From: a virus
IMG/VR virus record: IMGVR_UViG_3300044692_000034
Span: 62,001-126,000 of that record
DNA length: 64,000 bases
Strand: one strand, 5' to 3'
The notes beneath the pieces were generated by a model, which was not told the origin of the DNA, ran no database searches, and saw only the letters and a program-made list of their open reading frames with translations. Every line of letters begins with the position of its first letter. Position 1 is the first letter of the stretch. A program made the translations under genes and the position numbers. Shown here one piece after another: positions 8,856 through 16,623 of the stretch.

Positions 8856-9193
8856 GAGGTGCCGGCGATCTTGTGCCCGATCGCGGTGACCATGTTGACG
8901 ATGCTGCCGCCGTCGAACACGAACATGCCCGTGATGATCACGGCCGCGATGTAGCTGATGATGATCCCGAGCTTGCGTGCGCCGGGAAACAGGAACGCGA
9001 GTGCACCTGCGGCGACTGCCGCCTTCCACGGGGTCTTGACGTTGTCGAGGACCCAGTTGCCGGCGTTCTCACCGTAGTTCGCGTTGTCGGTTGGGTCGGC
9101 GAGCACGATGGCGGGACCGAGCGCTGCGACCATTGCCATCGCCATGAGCAGCAAGAACACGCGCCGCCCCATACGAGTCACTTGCTGCATCAC
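8852..9193 (-). CDS. Small T4SS membrane protein, pilin-like (VirB2/TcpD position)
   Basis: 113 aa with a cleavable-looking signal peptide ending near ALGPAIVLA and two further hydrophobic segments (about residues 58-75 and 76-98). Topology and size match VirB2-like pilins or TcpD-type proteins that sit between TcpC and TcpE genes. There is no diagnostic motif, so the exact role is inferred from order and shape. Translationally coupled on both sides. Confidence 0.65.
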   Translation of the reverse strand: MMQQVTRMGRRVFLLLMAMAMVAALGPAIVLADPTDNANYGENAGNWVLDNVKTPWKAAVAAGALAFLFPGARKLGIIISYIAAVIITGMFVFDGGSIVNMVTAIGHKIAGTS

Positions 9194-10050
9194 TTATCTC
9201 CTTCGTTCACTTTGGCTACGTACCAGCGGTCGCCCTTGACCAGCACGAGCCGATACCCGAGCGAGTACGACGCATCGTCCTCTTTTGCTGTCACCGTCGC
9301 GTACACCTGCCGCTCTCGTCCCTTCGCCGGCGCGAGCAGCCCGACACTGTTCACCTGGACGAGCTTCATCACGACAGGGCTCGCGCCGAGCTGCGCACCC
9401 GGGAGCGCCGGGCCGGCAGAGACGGCGTCTGCGTCGCCGGCAAGGTACGCCGTGAAGAACCTGTTGACGACGTCGAGTATGTCGCTCGACTCGTCGGGGC
9501 TGAGCTGGTCGAGGTCGTCGTTGTTGGGGGTGGCAACGAGCGGCGCGCTTGTCAGGCTCGGCAGCGCGTACACGACCAGCCCGTGGTTCTTGTCCGTCTC
9601 TACGGGCACGCCGAGGTATCTCGTCACAGCACGCCCGTTAGCCTGCATGGTCACAGCGACTGTGATGAGTGCGCGCTGCGACCCGGTCGTCGTCTCGTCA
9701 GACACGGCCGTGGCTTGCACGACCTGCGCCGGGGCCTTCTCGCCCCAGGTGGGGACCACGCGAGCACCAAGATTCGTCGAGACGAACGACTCAAGGTCCT
9801 GCTCGTAGAACCCGGGGTGCTTCGGATTGTACGAGAAGTACGTTCGCGCGAAGTCCATGGCGTACGCGCGAGCTGCATCGTCAGGCCACTGCGAACGCTG
9901 TTCTACGACCTTCGTTGGTCCTGCCGGCTTCGTCGGCGTTGTCGCAATAGCCGTGAGCCCCCGGAGCGCGATGATCACCAGGACGAAAGCGACCAGTCCT
10001 CGGCCTGCCTTCTTGGCGTACCCCTTGAGCTTCGTGCGCGTTGCCGCCAT
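9190..10050 (-). CDS. TcpC-like (VirB8-type) conjugation protein
   Basis: 286 aa. One membrane segment (about residues 18-35) and an outer part with two repeats of NTF2-like alpha/beta folds, the second starting near DILDVVNRFFTAYLAGD and ending in GDRWYVAKVNEGDK. These are the features of TcpC/Orf13/ConH, the bitopic core protein of Gram-positive T4SS. It is the first gene of the seven-gene transfer operon and has a strong ribosome binding site (GGAGAGGA). Confidence 0.8.
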   Translation of the reverse strand: MAATRTKLKGYAKKAGRGLVAFVLVIIALRGLTAIATTPTKPAGPTKVVEQRSQWPDDAARAYAMDFARTYFSYNPKHPGFYEQDLESFVSTNLGARVVPTWGEKAPAQVVQATAVSDETTTGSQRALITVAVTMQANGRAVTRYLGVPVETDKNHGLVVYALPSLTSAPLVATPNNDDLDQLSPDESSDILDVVNRFFTAYLAGDADAVSAGPALPGAQLGASPVVMKLVQVNSVGLLAPAKGRERQVYATVTAKEDDASYSLGYRLVLVKGDRWYVAKVNEGDK

Positions 10051-10104
10051 CCAATCCTCTCCGTGTTGGTGGCCGCTACATGATGCGGCGTTCGTTCGGT
10101 GAGG

Positions 10105-10139
10105 TGATGGTAGCCGGTCTGTCTAAGCCGCGACCATCA
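10105..10139 (-). promoter_or_regulatory. Hairpin in the leader of the T4SS operon
   Basis: A 7-bp perfect inverted repeat (TGATGGT/ACCATCA) with a 21-base loop sits 55 bases before the TcpC-like start. No poly-U tract follows, and I found no convincing promoter in this 106-base gap. It may be a weak terminator of the upstream gene or a leader structure. Confidence 0.35.
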
Positions 10140-10156
10140 TGAAACGGTGCGCATGC

Positions 10157-10420
10157 TTACATCGGCGGGATGGGTGGGCTGCTAGGCGGCCCAAGCGACT
10201 GTGACGCTTGCCACTGCCGCGCACGTTCCTCTGAGACGACACCGTGCCCCTTGCAGAAGTGACACATGATCGTATAGCGGCGGCCGGTGCCCGGCTCCTC
10301 CCTGCGCTCCACACCACCCTCACAGCATGGGCGCGGGCACTTGACGGACCCGCTCCCCAGCAATGCCGCCAAGTACCCGCCGGGCACGATACCGACGTTC
10401 TCGCTCATGCCCATCGCCAT
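10157..10420 (-). CDS. Small zinc-ribbon protein
   Basis: 87 aa. Two cysteine knuckles (KCPRPCCEGG and MCHFCKGHG, residues about 27-60) resemble a DnaJ-type central zinc ribbon; the C-terminus ends in a Pro/Ser tract. Start ATG at 10420 has AGAGGTAGG upstream; in-frame ATGs at codons 3 and 5 are possible. Function unknown. It lies between the secreted transglycosylase and the T4SS operon. Confidence 0.6.
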   Translation of the reverse strand: MAMGMSENVGIVPGGYLAALLGSGSVKCPRPCCEGGVERREEPGTGRRYTIMCHFCKGHGVVSEERARQWQASQSLGPPSSPPIPPM

Positions 10421-10439
10421 GCTGTGACCTACCTCTCGG

Positions 10440-11036
10440 CTAGCAGCCGACCCAGGCGCCGGCCCCTTGTTCCTTGTAGATGCGTGCCGCGCACGCGTCC
10501 TGGTCTCCTGGCACGTTCACGTCCAAGCCTTGGCAGACGCCGCCGGGCGAGTAGTGCGACCTGAGCGTCTGCCACCGGCCCGTTGCCCCCGACGAAGGAT
10601 TGGTGTTCGCCGGCCCCGTCGAGTAGTTGCCGTGAGACTCGTCCGCGCACGCCGGCAAGTTGGCGGCCACCCCGGACGAGACAACGCCGCTCGGTGCCTG
10701 CGGCGCGCCCATGGTGCGTGTGAGCAGCGGCGGCCCCGGCCACGGCACGCGCGCGCGCAACGCGCGGAGCTGCCGCAACGACTGCGCGATCTCGCCGCAG
10801 TGCGATGGCCTGATCTTGTGCGCACCGCTGTGGTAGCGATACCTGACCCCGAGGCGCCGGATGTTCCTGCCCGGTGCCCTGCGCCCGAACTTGTGACGTA
10901 CGGCGTAGTACTGCGCCGAGTAGTCCACGAGGAGTTTCCTCTCTCCGCAGACGGTGTGGCTCTGTTGCGTCGCCGCTTGCGCTGACCCTGTATGGAGCGC
11001 AGCGGTCGCAACGAGGACCGCTGTTAGCAGCCTCAT
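10440..11036 (-). CDS. Secreted Rpf-like transglycosylase
   Basis: 198 aa. Sec signal peptide (residues 1-22, ending ...GSAQA) and a C-terminal lysozyme-like domain of the actinobacterial resuscitation-promoting-factor type: a Cys-Ala-Asp-Glu-Ser start with the likely catalytic Glu in ADESHGNY, then SGATGRWQTL and a closing CAARIYKEQGAGAWVGC. It would cut glycan strands outside the membrane. The ribosome binding site is strong (GAAGGAGG). Its position next to the transfer operon suggests a second wall-opening activity for the channel, though a role in phage entry or host revival is possible. Confidence 0.75.
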   Translation of the reverse strand: MRLLTAVLVATAALHTGSAQAATQQSHTVCGERKLLVDYSAQYYAVRHKFGRRAPGRNIRRLGVRYRYHSGAHKIRPSHCGEIAQSLRQLRALRARVPWPGPPLLTRTMGAPQAPSGVVSSGVAANLPACADESHGNYSTGPANTNPSSGATGRWQTLRSHYSPGGVCQGLDVNVPGDQDACAARIYKEQGAGAWVGC

Positions 11037-11110
11037 TCACCGACCTCCTTCGTTGGAAGCGGCGGACGCTAGCAGCCCTTATCTGTGCATGTCCATCAGC
11101 CATATGGCCA

Positions 11111-12127
11111 CTAGAAGAGCTGGTCCACAGAGGGGTACACGGTCAGCGGGGTTTGAGGCCAGCCGCGCATTGCTGTCGGTTGCTCCCTGACTTGTAGCCG
11201 CTCAGGGAAGTCGGGCAGCATGTCGGCCTTGCCAGGAAGGCCGTGCGCTCGCGCCCACCGCGTCCCCATCTGCTTCACGTGGACGGCGGTCGGCTTCTGT
11301 TCTTCGATGTCGAAGATGGGTTGGATCGGGTTGTGGGCTCGCCACACGAGGTCCCACATCCAATTTTCGTCGACGGGGCGTGCTTTTGGGCCGCTCTCTC
11401 CACCGATGATGATCTCGTCGATGTCGCGCAACGACAAGCCGCCATCGGTCTCGTCATGACCATCGTGCCAGTAGTGCCGCTCGCGCATGTCACCGGGGTC
11501 GCCGGTCTGCATGTCGCGCGGGTACGGATCATAGCTCGTGGTGTACATGGGGAGTAGCGGCCCGAGCAGCGGCTCAGCGCTGATAAACCGCACTGCCGTG
11601 TTCGTGTCGCGAAGCAGGTCGGCGCGCGACACGAACGCACGGTTCTCGATCGTAACGCCATGCCAGATGTGCGCTGGTGTCGGAAGGCCACCGCCGGAGA
11701 TGCTGTCGGCTGCTGCGTGGTGTCCTTGCGACGTGAGCAGAATGCGCAGGTTGGCCCAGAACGCCGTGTTGTTGAGCAGATTCCTCATTCGCTCAGGGCG
11801 TTTGGTCAGGACGCGGTAGATGTGCTGTGGTGCGGCCATCATCGTCGCGTACACCTGCAAGATGAACCCGACCTGGATGTCGTCGTGGAACAGGTCGCTG
11901 AGCGAATTGACGAAGATCATGCGCGGCGACGTCCATCGGATGGGGACTTCAAGTCTGTTCGGATGAAGCGTGATCGGTATCTCGCCGCGCTCGAACCGCA
12001 TGCCGCGCTCACGGAACGGCATCGTGTCGGCGATGTAGCAGTGAGCGCATCCGGGGCTGATCTTCCGACAGCCCCACGTCGGGTTCCAAGTGTCTGTCGC
12101 CCATGAAATAGCCGTGCGACCAGGCAC
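11111..12127 (-). CDS. DUF5131 (phage Gp37/Gp68 family) protein
   Basis: 338 aa. The N-terminus carries the family signature: TWNPTWGCRKISPGCAHCY, with cysteines spaced as in radical-SAM-like proteins, followed by RMIFVNSLSDLFHDD and YRVLTKRPERM. The family is common in phages and mobile elements; its biochemical role is not established. GTG start at 12127 overlaps the previous stop (TAGTG). Confidence 0.85.
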   Translation of the reverse strand: MPGRTAISWATDTWNPTWGCRKISPGCAHCYIADTMPFRERGMRFERGEIPITLHPNRLEVPIRWTSPRMIFVNSLSDLFHDDIQVGFILQVYATMMAAPQHIYRVLTKRPERMRNLLNNTAFWANLRILLTSQGHHAAADSISGGGLPTPAHIWHGVTIENRAFVSRADLLRDTNTAVRFISAEPLLGPLLPMYTTSYDPYPRDMQTGDPGDMRERHYWHDGHDETDGGLSLRDIDEIIIGGESGPKARPVDENWMWDLVWRAHNPIQPIFDIEEQKPTAVHVKQMGTRWARAHGLPGKADMLPDFPERLQVREQPTAMRGWPQTPLTVYPSVDQLF

Positions 12128-12336
12128 TACTTCACCATCTCCCTCATCGTTCTGACGTACACCTCGGCGTGCCCGAGCATGTCATCAAACGATGCGACGA
12201 GCCGGGCGCGTATCGCCGCGAGCATCCGCGCCCCGTGACATGCGCTGACCATGCCAGCGCAATCCTCCCCTGCACGCGCGTTGCAGTCAGGGCAAGAGAC
12301 TTCGGCGATCGCCTCGTACACGGTTGGTGCTTTCAT
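12127..12336 (-). CDS. Small zinc-finger protein
   Basis: 69 aa from the ATG at 12336, which overlaps the upstream stop (ATGA). The motif CPDCNARAGEDC...CHGAR (residues 13-36) is the four-ligand finger often annotated as a zinc-finger protein in actinobacteriophages. Function unknown. Confidence 0.7.
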   Translation of the reverse strand: MKAPTVYEAIAEVSCPDCNARAGEDCAGMVSACHGARMLAAIRARLVASFDDMLGHAEVYVRTMREMVK

Positions 12337-12833
12337 TCTGGCCACCCCAGGTAGTTCGGGCACTTGTCAGGCCCGTGCTCTGAGAGTTTGCCACCGTGAC
12401 CGCATCGCAGGCACGTGCGCACCACATGCCCTTCGTAAACGGCGTTGCCTTCGACCCACTCTACGTCCCACCACAGCGGTGTGTCAGCCGTGAGCCCGAT
12501 CTTCAGGAGCCTGCGCGCCTCAACCCGGCCTGCTTCCTTCAAGCGGTACTGAGCCCTGCCCCTGTGCCCGTACGTAGACCACGCGTAGCCGCGCCGCACG
12601 AGTGCCGTACACGCGCCCCCGAGCACAAACCCCGGCTGCTGCCACCCCGAGTACGAGTGCCCTCCCTTCGCGCCGCTGCCGTTCCTGCGTACCCCGTGCC
12701 CGAGCTTCGCGCGGTACGCGAGGTCGCTCGCGAGAGCGGGGCCGTGCCCTGACACCATTTCAAGGTCGTACAGCGCGAGTAGCAGGCGCTGCCCCGTCGG
12801 TGTTAGTGGCGTATCCCGACCCGTGCCCGCCAT
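12333..12833 (-). CDS. Hypothetical protein, winged-helix-like with C-terminal zinc ribbon
   Basis: 166 aa. N-terminal helices (PTGQRLLLALYDLEMVSGHG) and a region typical of winged-helix folds (ACTALVRRGYAWSTYGHRGRAQYRLKEAGR) precede two cysteine pairs (CLRCGHG and KCPNY). This would fit a DNA-binding phage protein, but no family is recognised. Coupled to the downstream zinc-finger gene. Confidence 0.6.
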   Translation of the reverse strand: MAGTGRDTPLTPTGQRLLLALYDLEMVSGHGPALASDLAYRAKLGHGVRRNGSGAKGGHSYSGWQQPGFVLGGACTALVRRGYAWSTYGHRGRAQYRLKEAGRVEARRLLKIGLTADTPLWWDVEWVEGNAVYEGHVVRTCLRCGHGGKLSEHGPDKCPNYLGWPE

Positions 12834-12994
12834 GACGTGTCGTCAGCTCCTTGGTCGATGTCGTCGTAGCGGATCGCTGCGAGCCCGTTCCTGAGGCCGG
12901 CCGCGACACCTTGAGCCGGCCGCCCGGCATCGAGGTCACGTAGCGCCAGCTCCAGCAACAACCTCAGCGATGCCTGCTGCTCACTGTCTGCCAT
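12803..12994 (-). CDS. Small hypothetical protein
   Basis: 63 aa, acidic helical N-terminus (QQASLRLLLELALRDLDAG). It has a strong ribosome binding site (GGAGAGGAG) and overlaps the next gene by 31 bases. No homology recognised. Confidence 0.55.
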   Translation of the reverse strand: MADSEQQASLRLLLELALRDLDAGRPAQGVAAGLRNGLAAIRYDDIDQGADDTSWRARVGIRH

Positions 12995-13017
12995 GCCCTG
13001 CTCCTCTCCAGAGACAG

Positions 13018-13045
13018 CAGAGCCCCGGCGGCGGCCGGGGCTCTG
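13018..13045 (-). terminator. Strong hairpin terminator
   Basis: Perfect 12-bp stem (CAGAGCCCCGGC and its complement) with a 4-base loop, 26 bases after the stop of the gene at 13071. The minus-strand tail reads CTGTCTCTGG rather than poly-U, like other terminators in this window. Confidence 0.7.
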
Positions 13046-13070
13046 TCAGCGTGCGTGTCCTGGCGTACGG

Positions 13071-13685
13071 CTAGGCGGCCTGCGCCGGCTCGGACTCGGG
13101 GGTGTCGGCGCCACCCTGGCCGTCGCCCGCGTCCTCCTTCTTCGCGGGCGCGGCGGCGGCGAGCCGATCCTCGGCCGTCCCGTCGAGCTGCCAGCCGTAC
13201 GCGATCAGCGCGGCGGCCACGTGACGCGGCCGGATCGCGGCGGCCTCGTCGACCTGGCCGACGAGCGCCTTGAGGGGCTTCGTCGAGCCGCCCTCGGACC
13301 GGGCGAACGCGGCGAGGCGCTCGCTCGCGGACTCGAACGTCGGCGCGCTCTCGCCCTCGGGCACCTCGACGCCGTCGCCGTACAGGCCGGCGATGACGAG
13401 CAGGTTCTCCGTGGTCTCCCCGCCGGCCTTCTTGAGCGCCTTCGTGAACGCCCTGTCCATGAAGTCCTGCTGCTTCGGCGACGCCGGATTCTTGTAGCCC
13501 GGGACGAGCCGGACGAGCTTCGAACGCTGGACGACGTGGTCCTTGTACTTCGCGCGGCCAGTGCCGGCCTTCTTCGCGGCGGTCTTCTTCGCGACGGGCT
13601 TGGCCGCCGGAGTACCCGACGCCTTCTGCGCCCGCGCGGCGGCCTTCTCGGCTGCGCTGATCGTGGGGGTCTTTTCGTTGGCCAC
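13071..13685 (-). CDS. Hypothetical basic-tailed protein
   Basis: 204 aa. A histone-like N-terminal tail rich in Ala and Lys (PAAKPVAKKTAAKKAG, residues 25-42) precedes a compact helical core (residues about 50-170) and an acidic Ala/Glu tail. The tail suggests nucleic-acid binding, but I do not recognise the core. It is a single-gene unit with its own promoter (13741-13768) and terminator, so it is probably regulated separately and well expressed. Confidence 0.65.
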   Translation of the reverse strand: MANEKTPTISAAEKAAARAQKASGTPAAKPVAKKTAAKKAGTGRAKYKDHVVQRSKLVRLVPGYKNPASPKQQDFMDRAFTKALKKAGGETTENLLVIAGLYGDGVEVPEGESAPTFESASERLAAFARSEGGSTKPLKALVGQVDEAAAIRPRHVAAALIAYGWQLDGTAEDRLAAAAPAKKEDAGDGQGGADTPESEPAQAA

Positions 13686-13740
13686 TTCGGGGGTCCTCCT
13701 CTGGGGTCTTGCACGCCTTGCGGTCGTTGTCTAGAACTCG

Positions 13741-13768
13741 ACTATACAGACGGCTGACCGGTTTACAA
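13741..13768 (-). promoter_or_regulatory. Sigma-70-type promoter
   Basis: Minus strand TTGTAA (13768-13763), 16-base spacer, TATAGT (13746-13741). It lies 56 bases before the start of the basic-tailed protein and directly after the terminator of the upstream gene. Confidence 0.7.
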
Positions 13769-13773
13769 GGGGT

Positions 13774-13798
13774 TGCGGCGAAAAATTTCTGCGCCGCA
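13774..13798 (-). terminator. Terminator of the 74-aa gene
   Basis: Stem TGCGGCG/CGCCGCA (7 bp) with an A/T-rich 11-base loop, 7 bases after the stop codon of the gene at 13805. Confidence 0.5.
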
Positions 13799-13804
13799 GC
13801 TCGG

Positions 13805-14029
13805 CTAGTCAGCGTCGTCGAAGTACTCGTACCCGACCCTGACGATCTTCTCACCGGTGTCGGCGCGGCACGCGACGATCTCGTTCCCGCCGTGATGCAG
13901 GCACATCTGCCATGCCGCATCCCTCGCGGCGGCGGCGTCGACCATCCCGTTCTCGTCGACATTGACATTGGCCGTATACCCGAGCGGGCTCTCTTCGTTG
14001 TCGCGGTAGAAGTTGATGCGTGCGATCAT
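13805..14029 (-). CDS. Small hypothetical protein
   Basis: 74 aa (MIARINFYRDNEESPLGY...). Mixed alpha/beta composition with no recognised domain. CGGAGACC lies before the ATG. It follows the DUF932 gene and may be co-transcribed with it. Confidence 0.6.
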   Translation of the reverse strand: MIARINFYRDNEESPLGYTANVNVDENGMVDAAAARDAAWQMCLHHGGNEIVACRADTGEKIVRVGYEYFDDAD

Positions 14030-14094
14030 CGTGGTCTCCGTTTAGACACGAAAGGGCGGCGTGCCGAAGCGACGCCGCCGAGTGTACGTGGTTG

Positions 14095-15171
14095 CTACGC
14101 CACCGCGACTTCGTGGATCAGCGCGCGCAGCTCTCGCTTCTCCCGCGAGTTCCGCAGCATGGAATCGGTGAAGCGCGTCTCGCGACTGCGGTTGCCCTTC
14201 AGGTGGTCGAGGAACTCCGTGCCGGCGAGATGCAGCCCGTAGCCTGTACCACGGTGCGCGTCCGGGATCGTCGGGGAGTTCTCCAGCAGGTTGCGAACGG
14301 CCGCGCGAGCCGTCTCGATGTTCTGCACCTTGGTGTCGCTGACGACGCTCGTGATCGCCTCGGGCGGCATCGGGATGAAGCGCTTCACGAACTCCTCGCG
14401 GCGCATCTTGTTGATCTTCAGCTTGGCCAGTTCGTTGGCCATCGTGACGTACACCGGCGTCTGCGTGCGCAGGCCCTTCAGCGCGTCGCGGGCCTCCTCG
14501 ATGCGCTCGGCGTAGTTCGCCGTGTGCCGGAACGTGAAGTTCGTGCCGAGGCGGTTGGCCTCGGCCTCGCTCGCGGCCTCGGTGTTGGCGCAGACGACGC
14601 GGACGGTGGTGGAGCGTGCCTTGAGGCTCGCTGTCCCGTCATGCGCCCACGTGACACAGATGAACGGAAGGATGGGGGAGTCGTCGCCCTTGATCTGGAT
14701 GGGCTCGTCGAGCCACGCGAGGACCCAGCAGAGCGCGCCCATCTTGAGGACGCCGGCGGACTCGTACTTGGCGTTGCCGGACGTGTCCGCGCCGAGGATC
14801 ATGTCCATGACGTCCCAGCCGACCGAGTTCTGGATCAGGGTGTACGACTCCTTGCCCTGGAACATGATCTGGTCGTGCGTCGGGTCGCCGGGCATGTCCT
14901 TGACCATCGTCTTCCAGCCGGGCGTCTCGCCCTTGCAGTAGAAGATGTCGCCGTCAGGCATGACGATGTACGGCTTGTCGAACCCGGGCCTGGCGAAGTC
15001 GTCGAGGTCGACGGGGTCGCCAATGCGAGCGGAGCGCTCCTCGACGATCGTGAAGTCATGGCCCGCCAACTTGATCGCTTCCTCTCGGCCGGGGAAGTCT
15101 TCCAGGACCGTTCCGAGTCCGTGCCACGCGGGCTCGTTCACAAAAAAACCGTCTTCGAAGTAGGCGGGCAT
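14095..15171 (-). CDS. DUF932 phage/plasmid-like protein
   Basis: 358 aa. The start MPAYFEDGFFVNEPAWHGLG and later blocks (IQNSVGWDVMDMI, VRVVCANTEAASEAEA, RHTANYAERIEEARDALKG) are those of the DUF932 / TIGR03299 family, found in phages, plasmids and integrative elements. Its role is unclear; it is often highly expressed. The ATG at 15171 follows GAGGAG; a longer reading from 15246 runs into the promoter region. A promoter with an operator-like palindrome is found just upstream. Confidence 0.88.
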   Translation of the reverse strand: MPAYFEDGFFVNEPAWHGLGTVLEDFPGREEAIKLAGHDFTIVEERSARIGDPVDLDDFARPGFDKPYIVMPDGDIFYCKGETPGWKTMVKDMPGDPTHDQIMFQGKESYTLIQNSVGWDVMDMILGADTSGNAKYESAGVLKMGALCWVLAWLDEPIQIKGDDSPILPFICVTWAHDGTASLKARSTTVRVVCANTEAASEAEANRLGTNFTFRHTANYAERIEEARDALKGLRTQTPVYVTMANELAKLKINKMRREEFVKRFIPMPPEAITSVVSDTKVQNIETARAAVRNLLENSPTIPDAHRGTGYGLHLAGTEFLDHLKGNRSRETRFTDSMLRNSREKRELRALIHEVAVA

Positions 15172-15217
15172 GCTAGGCGCTCCTCGGGGTGTTGGCGGTG
15201 GGCTGCATTGAGGAGCA

Positions 15218-15250
15218 AAGCTACAGGTACGCACTGTTCCTCTCAACAGT
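15218..15250 (-). promoter_or_regulatory. Promoter with overlapping inverted repeat (operator candidate)
   Basis: Minus strand TTGAGA (15246-15241), 17-base spacer, TAGCTT (15223-15218). The -35 hexamer lies inside an inverted repeat ACTGTT-N6-AACAGT (15233-15250), a typical layout for a repressor site. It would drive the DUF932 gene. Confidence 0.55.
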
Positions 15251-15267
15251 TGCCGTCAACTTTGCAT

Positions 15268-15681
15268 CTACACCGCCAGTCCAAACTGCACATGTCCGCC
15301 GCGTAGCTTCTTTTCGGTATGCGGATACTCGAACTCGAACGTAAGCTGGTCGCCGTAGTCGACGTAGATCGGCTCACGCACGCGAGGCGTCACGGGGCTG
15401 CCGTCAAGCGGCTCATTGAAATGCGGACGGCGTACGCTCGCGACGCGTACCAACGGGACATGCACATCCCCGGAACCGTCCCACAACTTCGCGAACGCGC
15501 TCGACGCCGCCACGTGCTCGACATAGCCGCGCACACGCGCCCGGTCTGCCGGCGCATCCCGCACATCCACCGTGCCGGCGTGCGCGCCCTGCATGAGCAC
15601 AACGACCTCACGCTGAGACGCCCACGCGCCGCGCAGCTCCCACGCGATTACATCGGGTTGCCGTTCAGGGTGCAGACTCAC
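15268..15681 (-). CDS. Hypothetical protein
   Basis: 137 aa from a GTG at 15681 that overlaps the upstream gene by 17 bases. Contains beta-rich segments (REVVVLMQGAHAGTVDVRDA) and ends LRGGHVQFGLAV. No family recognised. Confidence 0.55.
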   Translation of the reverse strand: MSLHPERQPDVIAWELRGAWASQREVVVLMQGAHAGTVDVRDAPADRARVRGYVEHVAASSAFAKLWDGSGDVHVPLVRVASVRRPHFNEPLDGSPVTPRVREPIYVDYGDQLTFEFEYPHTEKKLRGGHVQFGLAV

Positions 15682-15868
15682 TCGGCGTCTCCTGATGAGC
15701 CACGCCGAGGTAGAAGCCGCTCGTGCTCAGCTCGCCCAGCAAATCGCCGGCGGCGTGAGAGTCAGAGCGTAGGCCGTTGACGCGTCGCATCGCAGCCATG
15801 AGAGCCGACACCGCATCGAGAGCGTTGACGCGGTGCAGAGTGTTCGGCGGGCGGTCCACGTCACCCAT
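15665..15868 (-). CDS. Small hypothetical protein
   Basis: 67 aa from the ATG at 15868, which overlaps the end of the DUF1643 gene by 8 bases. Largely helical, no recognised domain. Confidence 0.5.
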   Translation of the reverse strand: MGDVDRPPNTLHRVNALDAVSALMAAMRRVNGLRSDSHAAGDLLGELSTSGFYLGVAHQETPSESAP

Positions 15869-16409
15869 CGTAAACCACCGGCACAACCGCCTTCGGTATG
15901 TACAGCGGGTGCTCAGGCTCGCCGCCCTTGCACAGCCTGAGCGCGTACAGCTCGCTACGCGCCGCGTCCCGTAGCAGGCGCGTTACGTGCTGAGCCCTGC
16001 CGTCGACAGGGCCTTTGTTGGCGCCCCACGCGCACACGATGCGGCCGGCGCGCGCAGCCTCTTGCGTGAGGTAGTTGTCGTTGAGTGGCCCTACCGGGTC
16101 CTCGGCCGCCGCCATGTCACGCGGCTTCGTCGCTCGGTACGCGTACAGGTTGCAGACGACCAAGCCGCCATACCCCCAGCGCTGCGCGTACCCGACGCAC
16201 TTACGCACCGTCGGGTCGAGCTTGTGTTCCGTCGCTGTGCTCGGGTTGAGCATGACGAACAAACAGATCTGGACGGTGTGGTCCCACACGCGCCAGAGCC
16301 GGTATCTGTGAACCGGCTCGGCAGTCCCGTTCTTGTGGTACGTGGCTCCCTCTCGACCAAGGATGTCGCCCCACGCTTCGATGACGGGAGACTCAGTTGC
16401 CTCGTTCAC
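15861..16409 (-). CDS. DUF1643 protein
   Basis: 182 aa. Family blocks are visible: RYRLWRVWD, CLFVMLNPSTATEHKLDPTVRKC, GGLVVCNLYAYRATKPRDM, GRIVCAWGANKG. DUF1643 proteins are widespread in phages and bacteria; their function is not established. GTG start overlapping the upstream gene. Confidence 0.88.
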   Translation of the reverse strand: MNEATESPVIEAWGDILGREGATYHKNGTAEPVHRYRLWRVWDHTVQICLFVMLNPSTATEHKLDPTVRKCVGYAQRWGYGGLVVCNLYAYRATKPRDMAAAEDPVGPLNDNYLTQEAARAGRIVCAWGANKGPVDGRAQHVTRLLRDAARSELYALRLCKGGEPEHPLYIPKAVVPVVYDG

Positions 16410-16623
16410 CTTGCGACTCCTTTATGACGTCGTCGATGGCCTTGTCGACGGTGCGCCGCATCAGCTCCTTCATCTGTGGATCGTCCATGTACAGCCACGG
16501 GCTCAGGTCGTAGATGCTGCATCCCAGGGCCTCGGCGACCTCGCCGAGGTTCTTGCCCTCGGTGCTGTACATGTGCCGAGCACGCGCCATAGCTTCTTCA
16601 GAGAGCCGAAACGGGCGAGCCAT
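16393..16623 (-). CDS. Small HTH-like protein
   Basis: 76 aa from the ATG at 16623. ARHMYSTEGKNLGEVAEALGCSIYDLSPWLYM looks like a short helix-turn-helix of the sigma-region-4 or transposase type (residues about 12-45). Coupled to its neighbours by overlaps. Possibly a DNA-binding regulator. Confidence 0.55.
   Translation of the reverse strand: MARPFRLSEEAMARARHMYSTEGKNLGEVAEALGCSIYDLSPWLYMDDPQMKELMRRTVDKAIDDVIKESQGERGN

Noticed and set aside
2285-10050. Reading the seven-gene block as phage lysis or tail genes
   Set aside because: VirB4 with Walker motifs plus TcpC-like, TcpE-like and CwlT-like neighbours in canonical order fit a conjugation channel; lysis and tail genes are elsewhere in the window.
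10051-10156. Promoter for the T4SS operon
   Set aside because: No pair of hexamers with acceptable spacing was found; the operon may be read from upstream.
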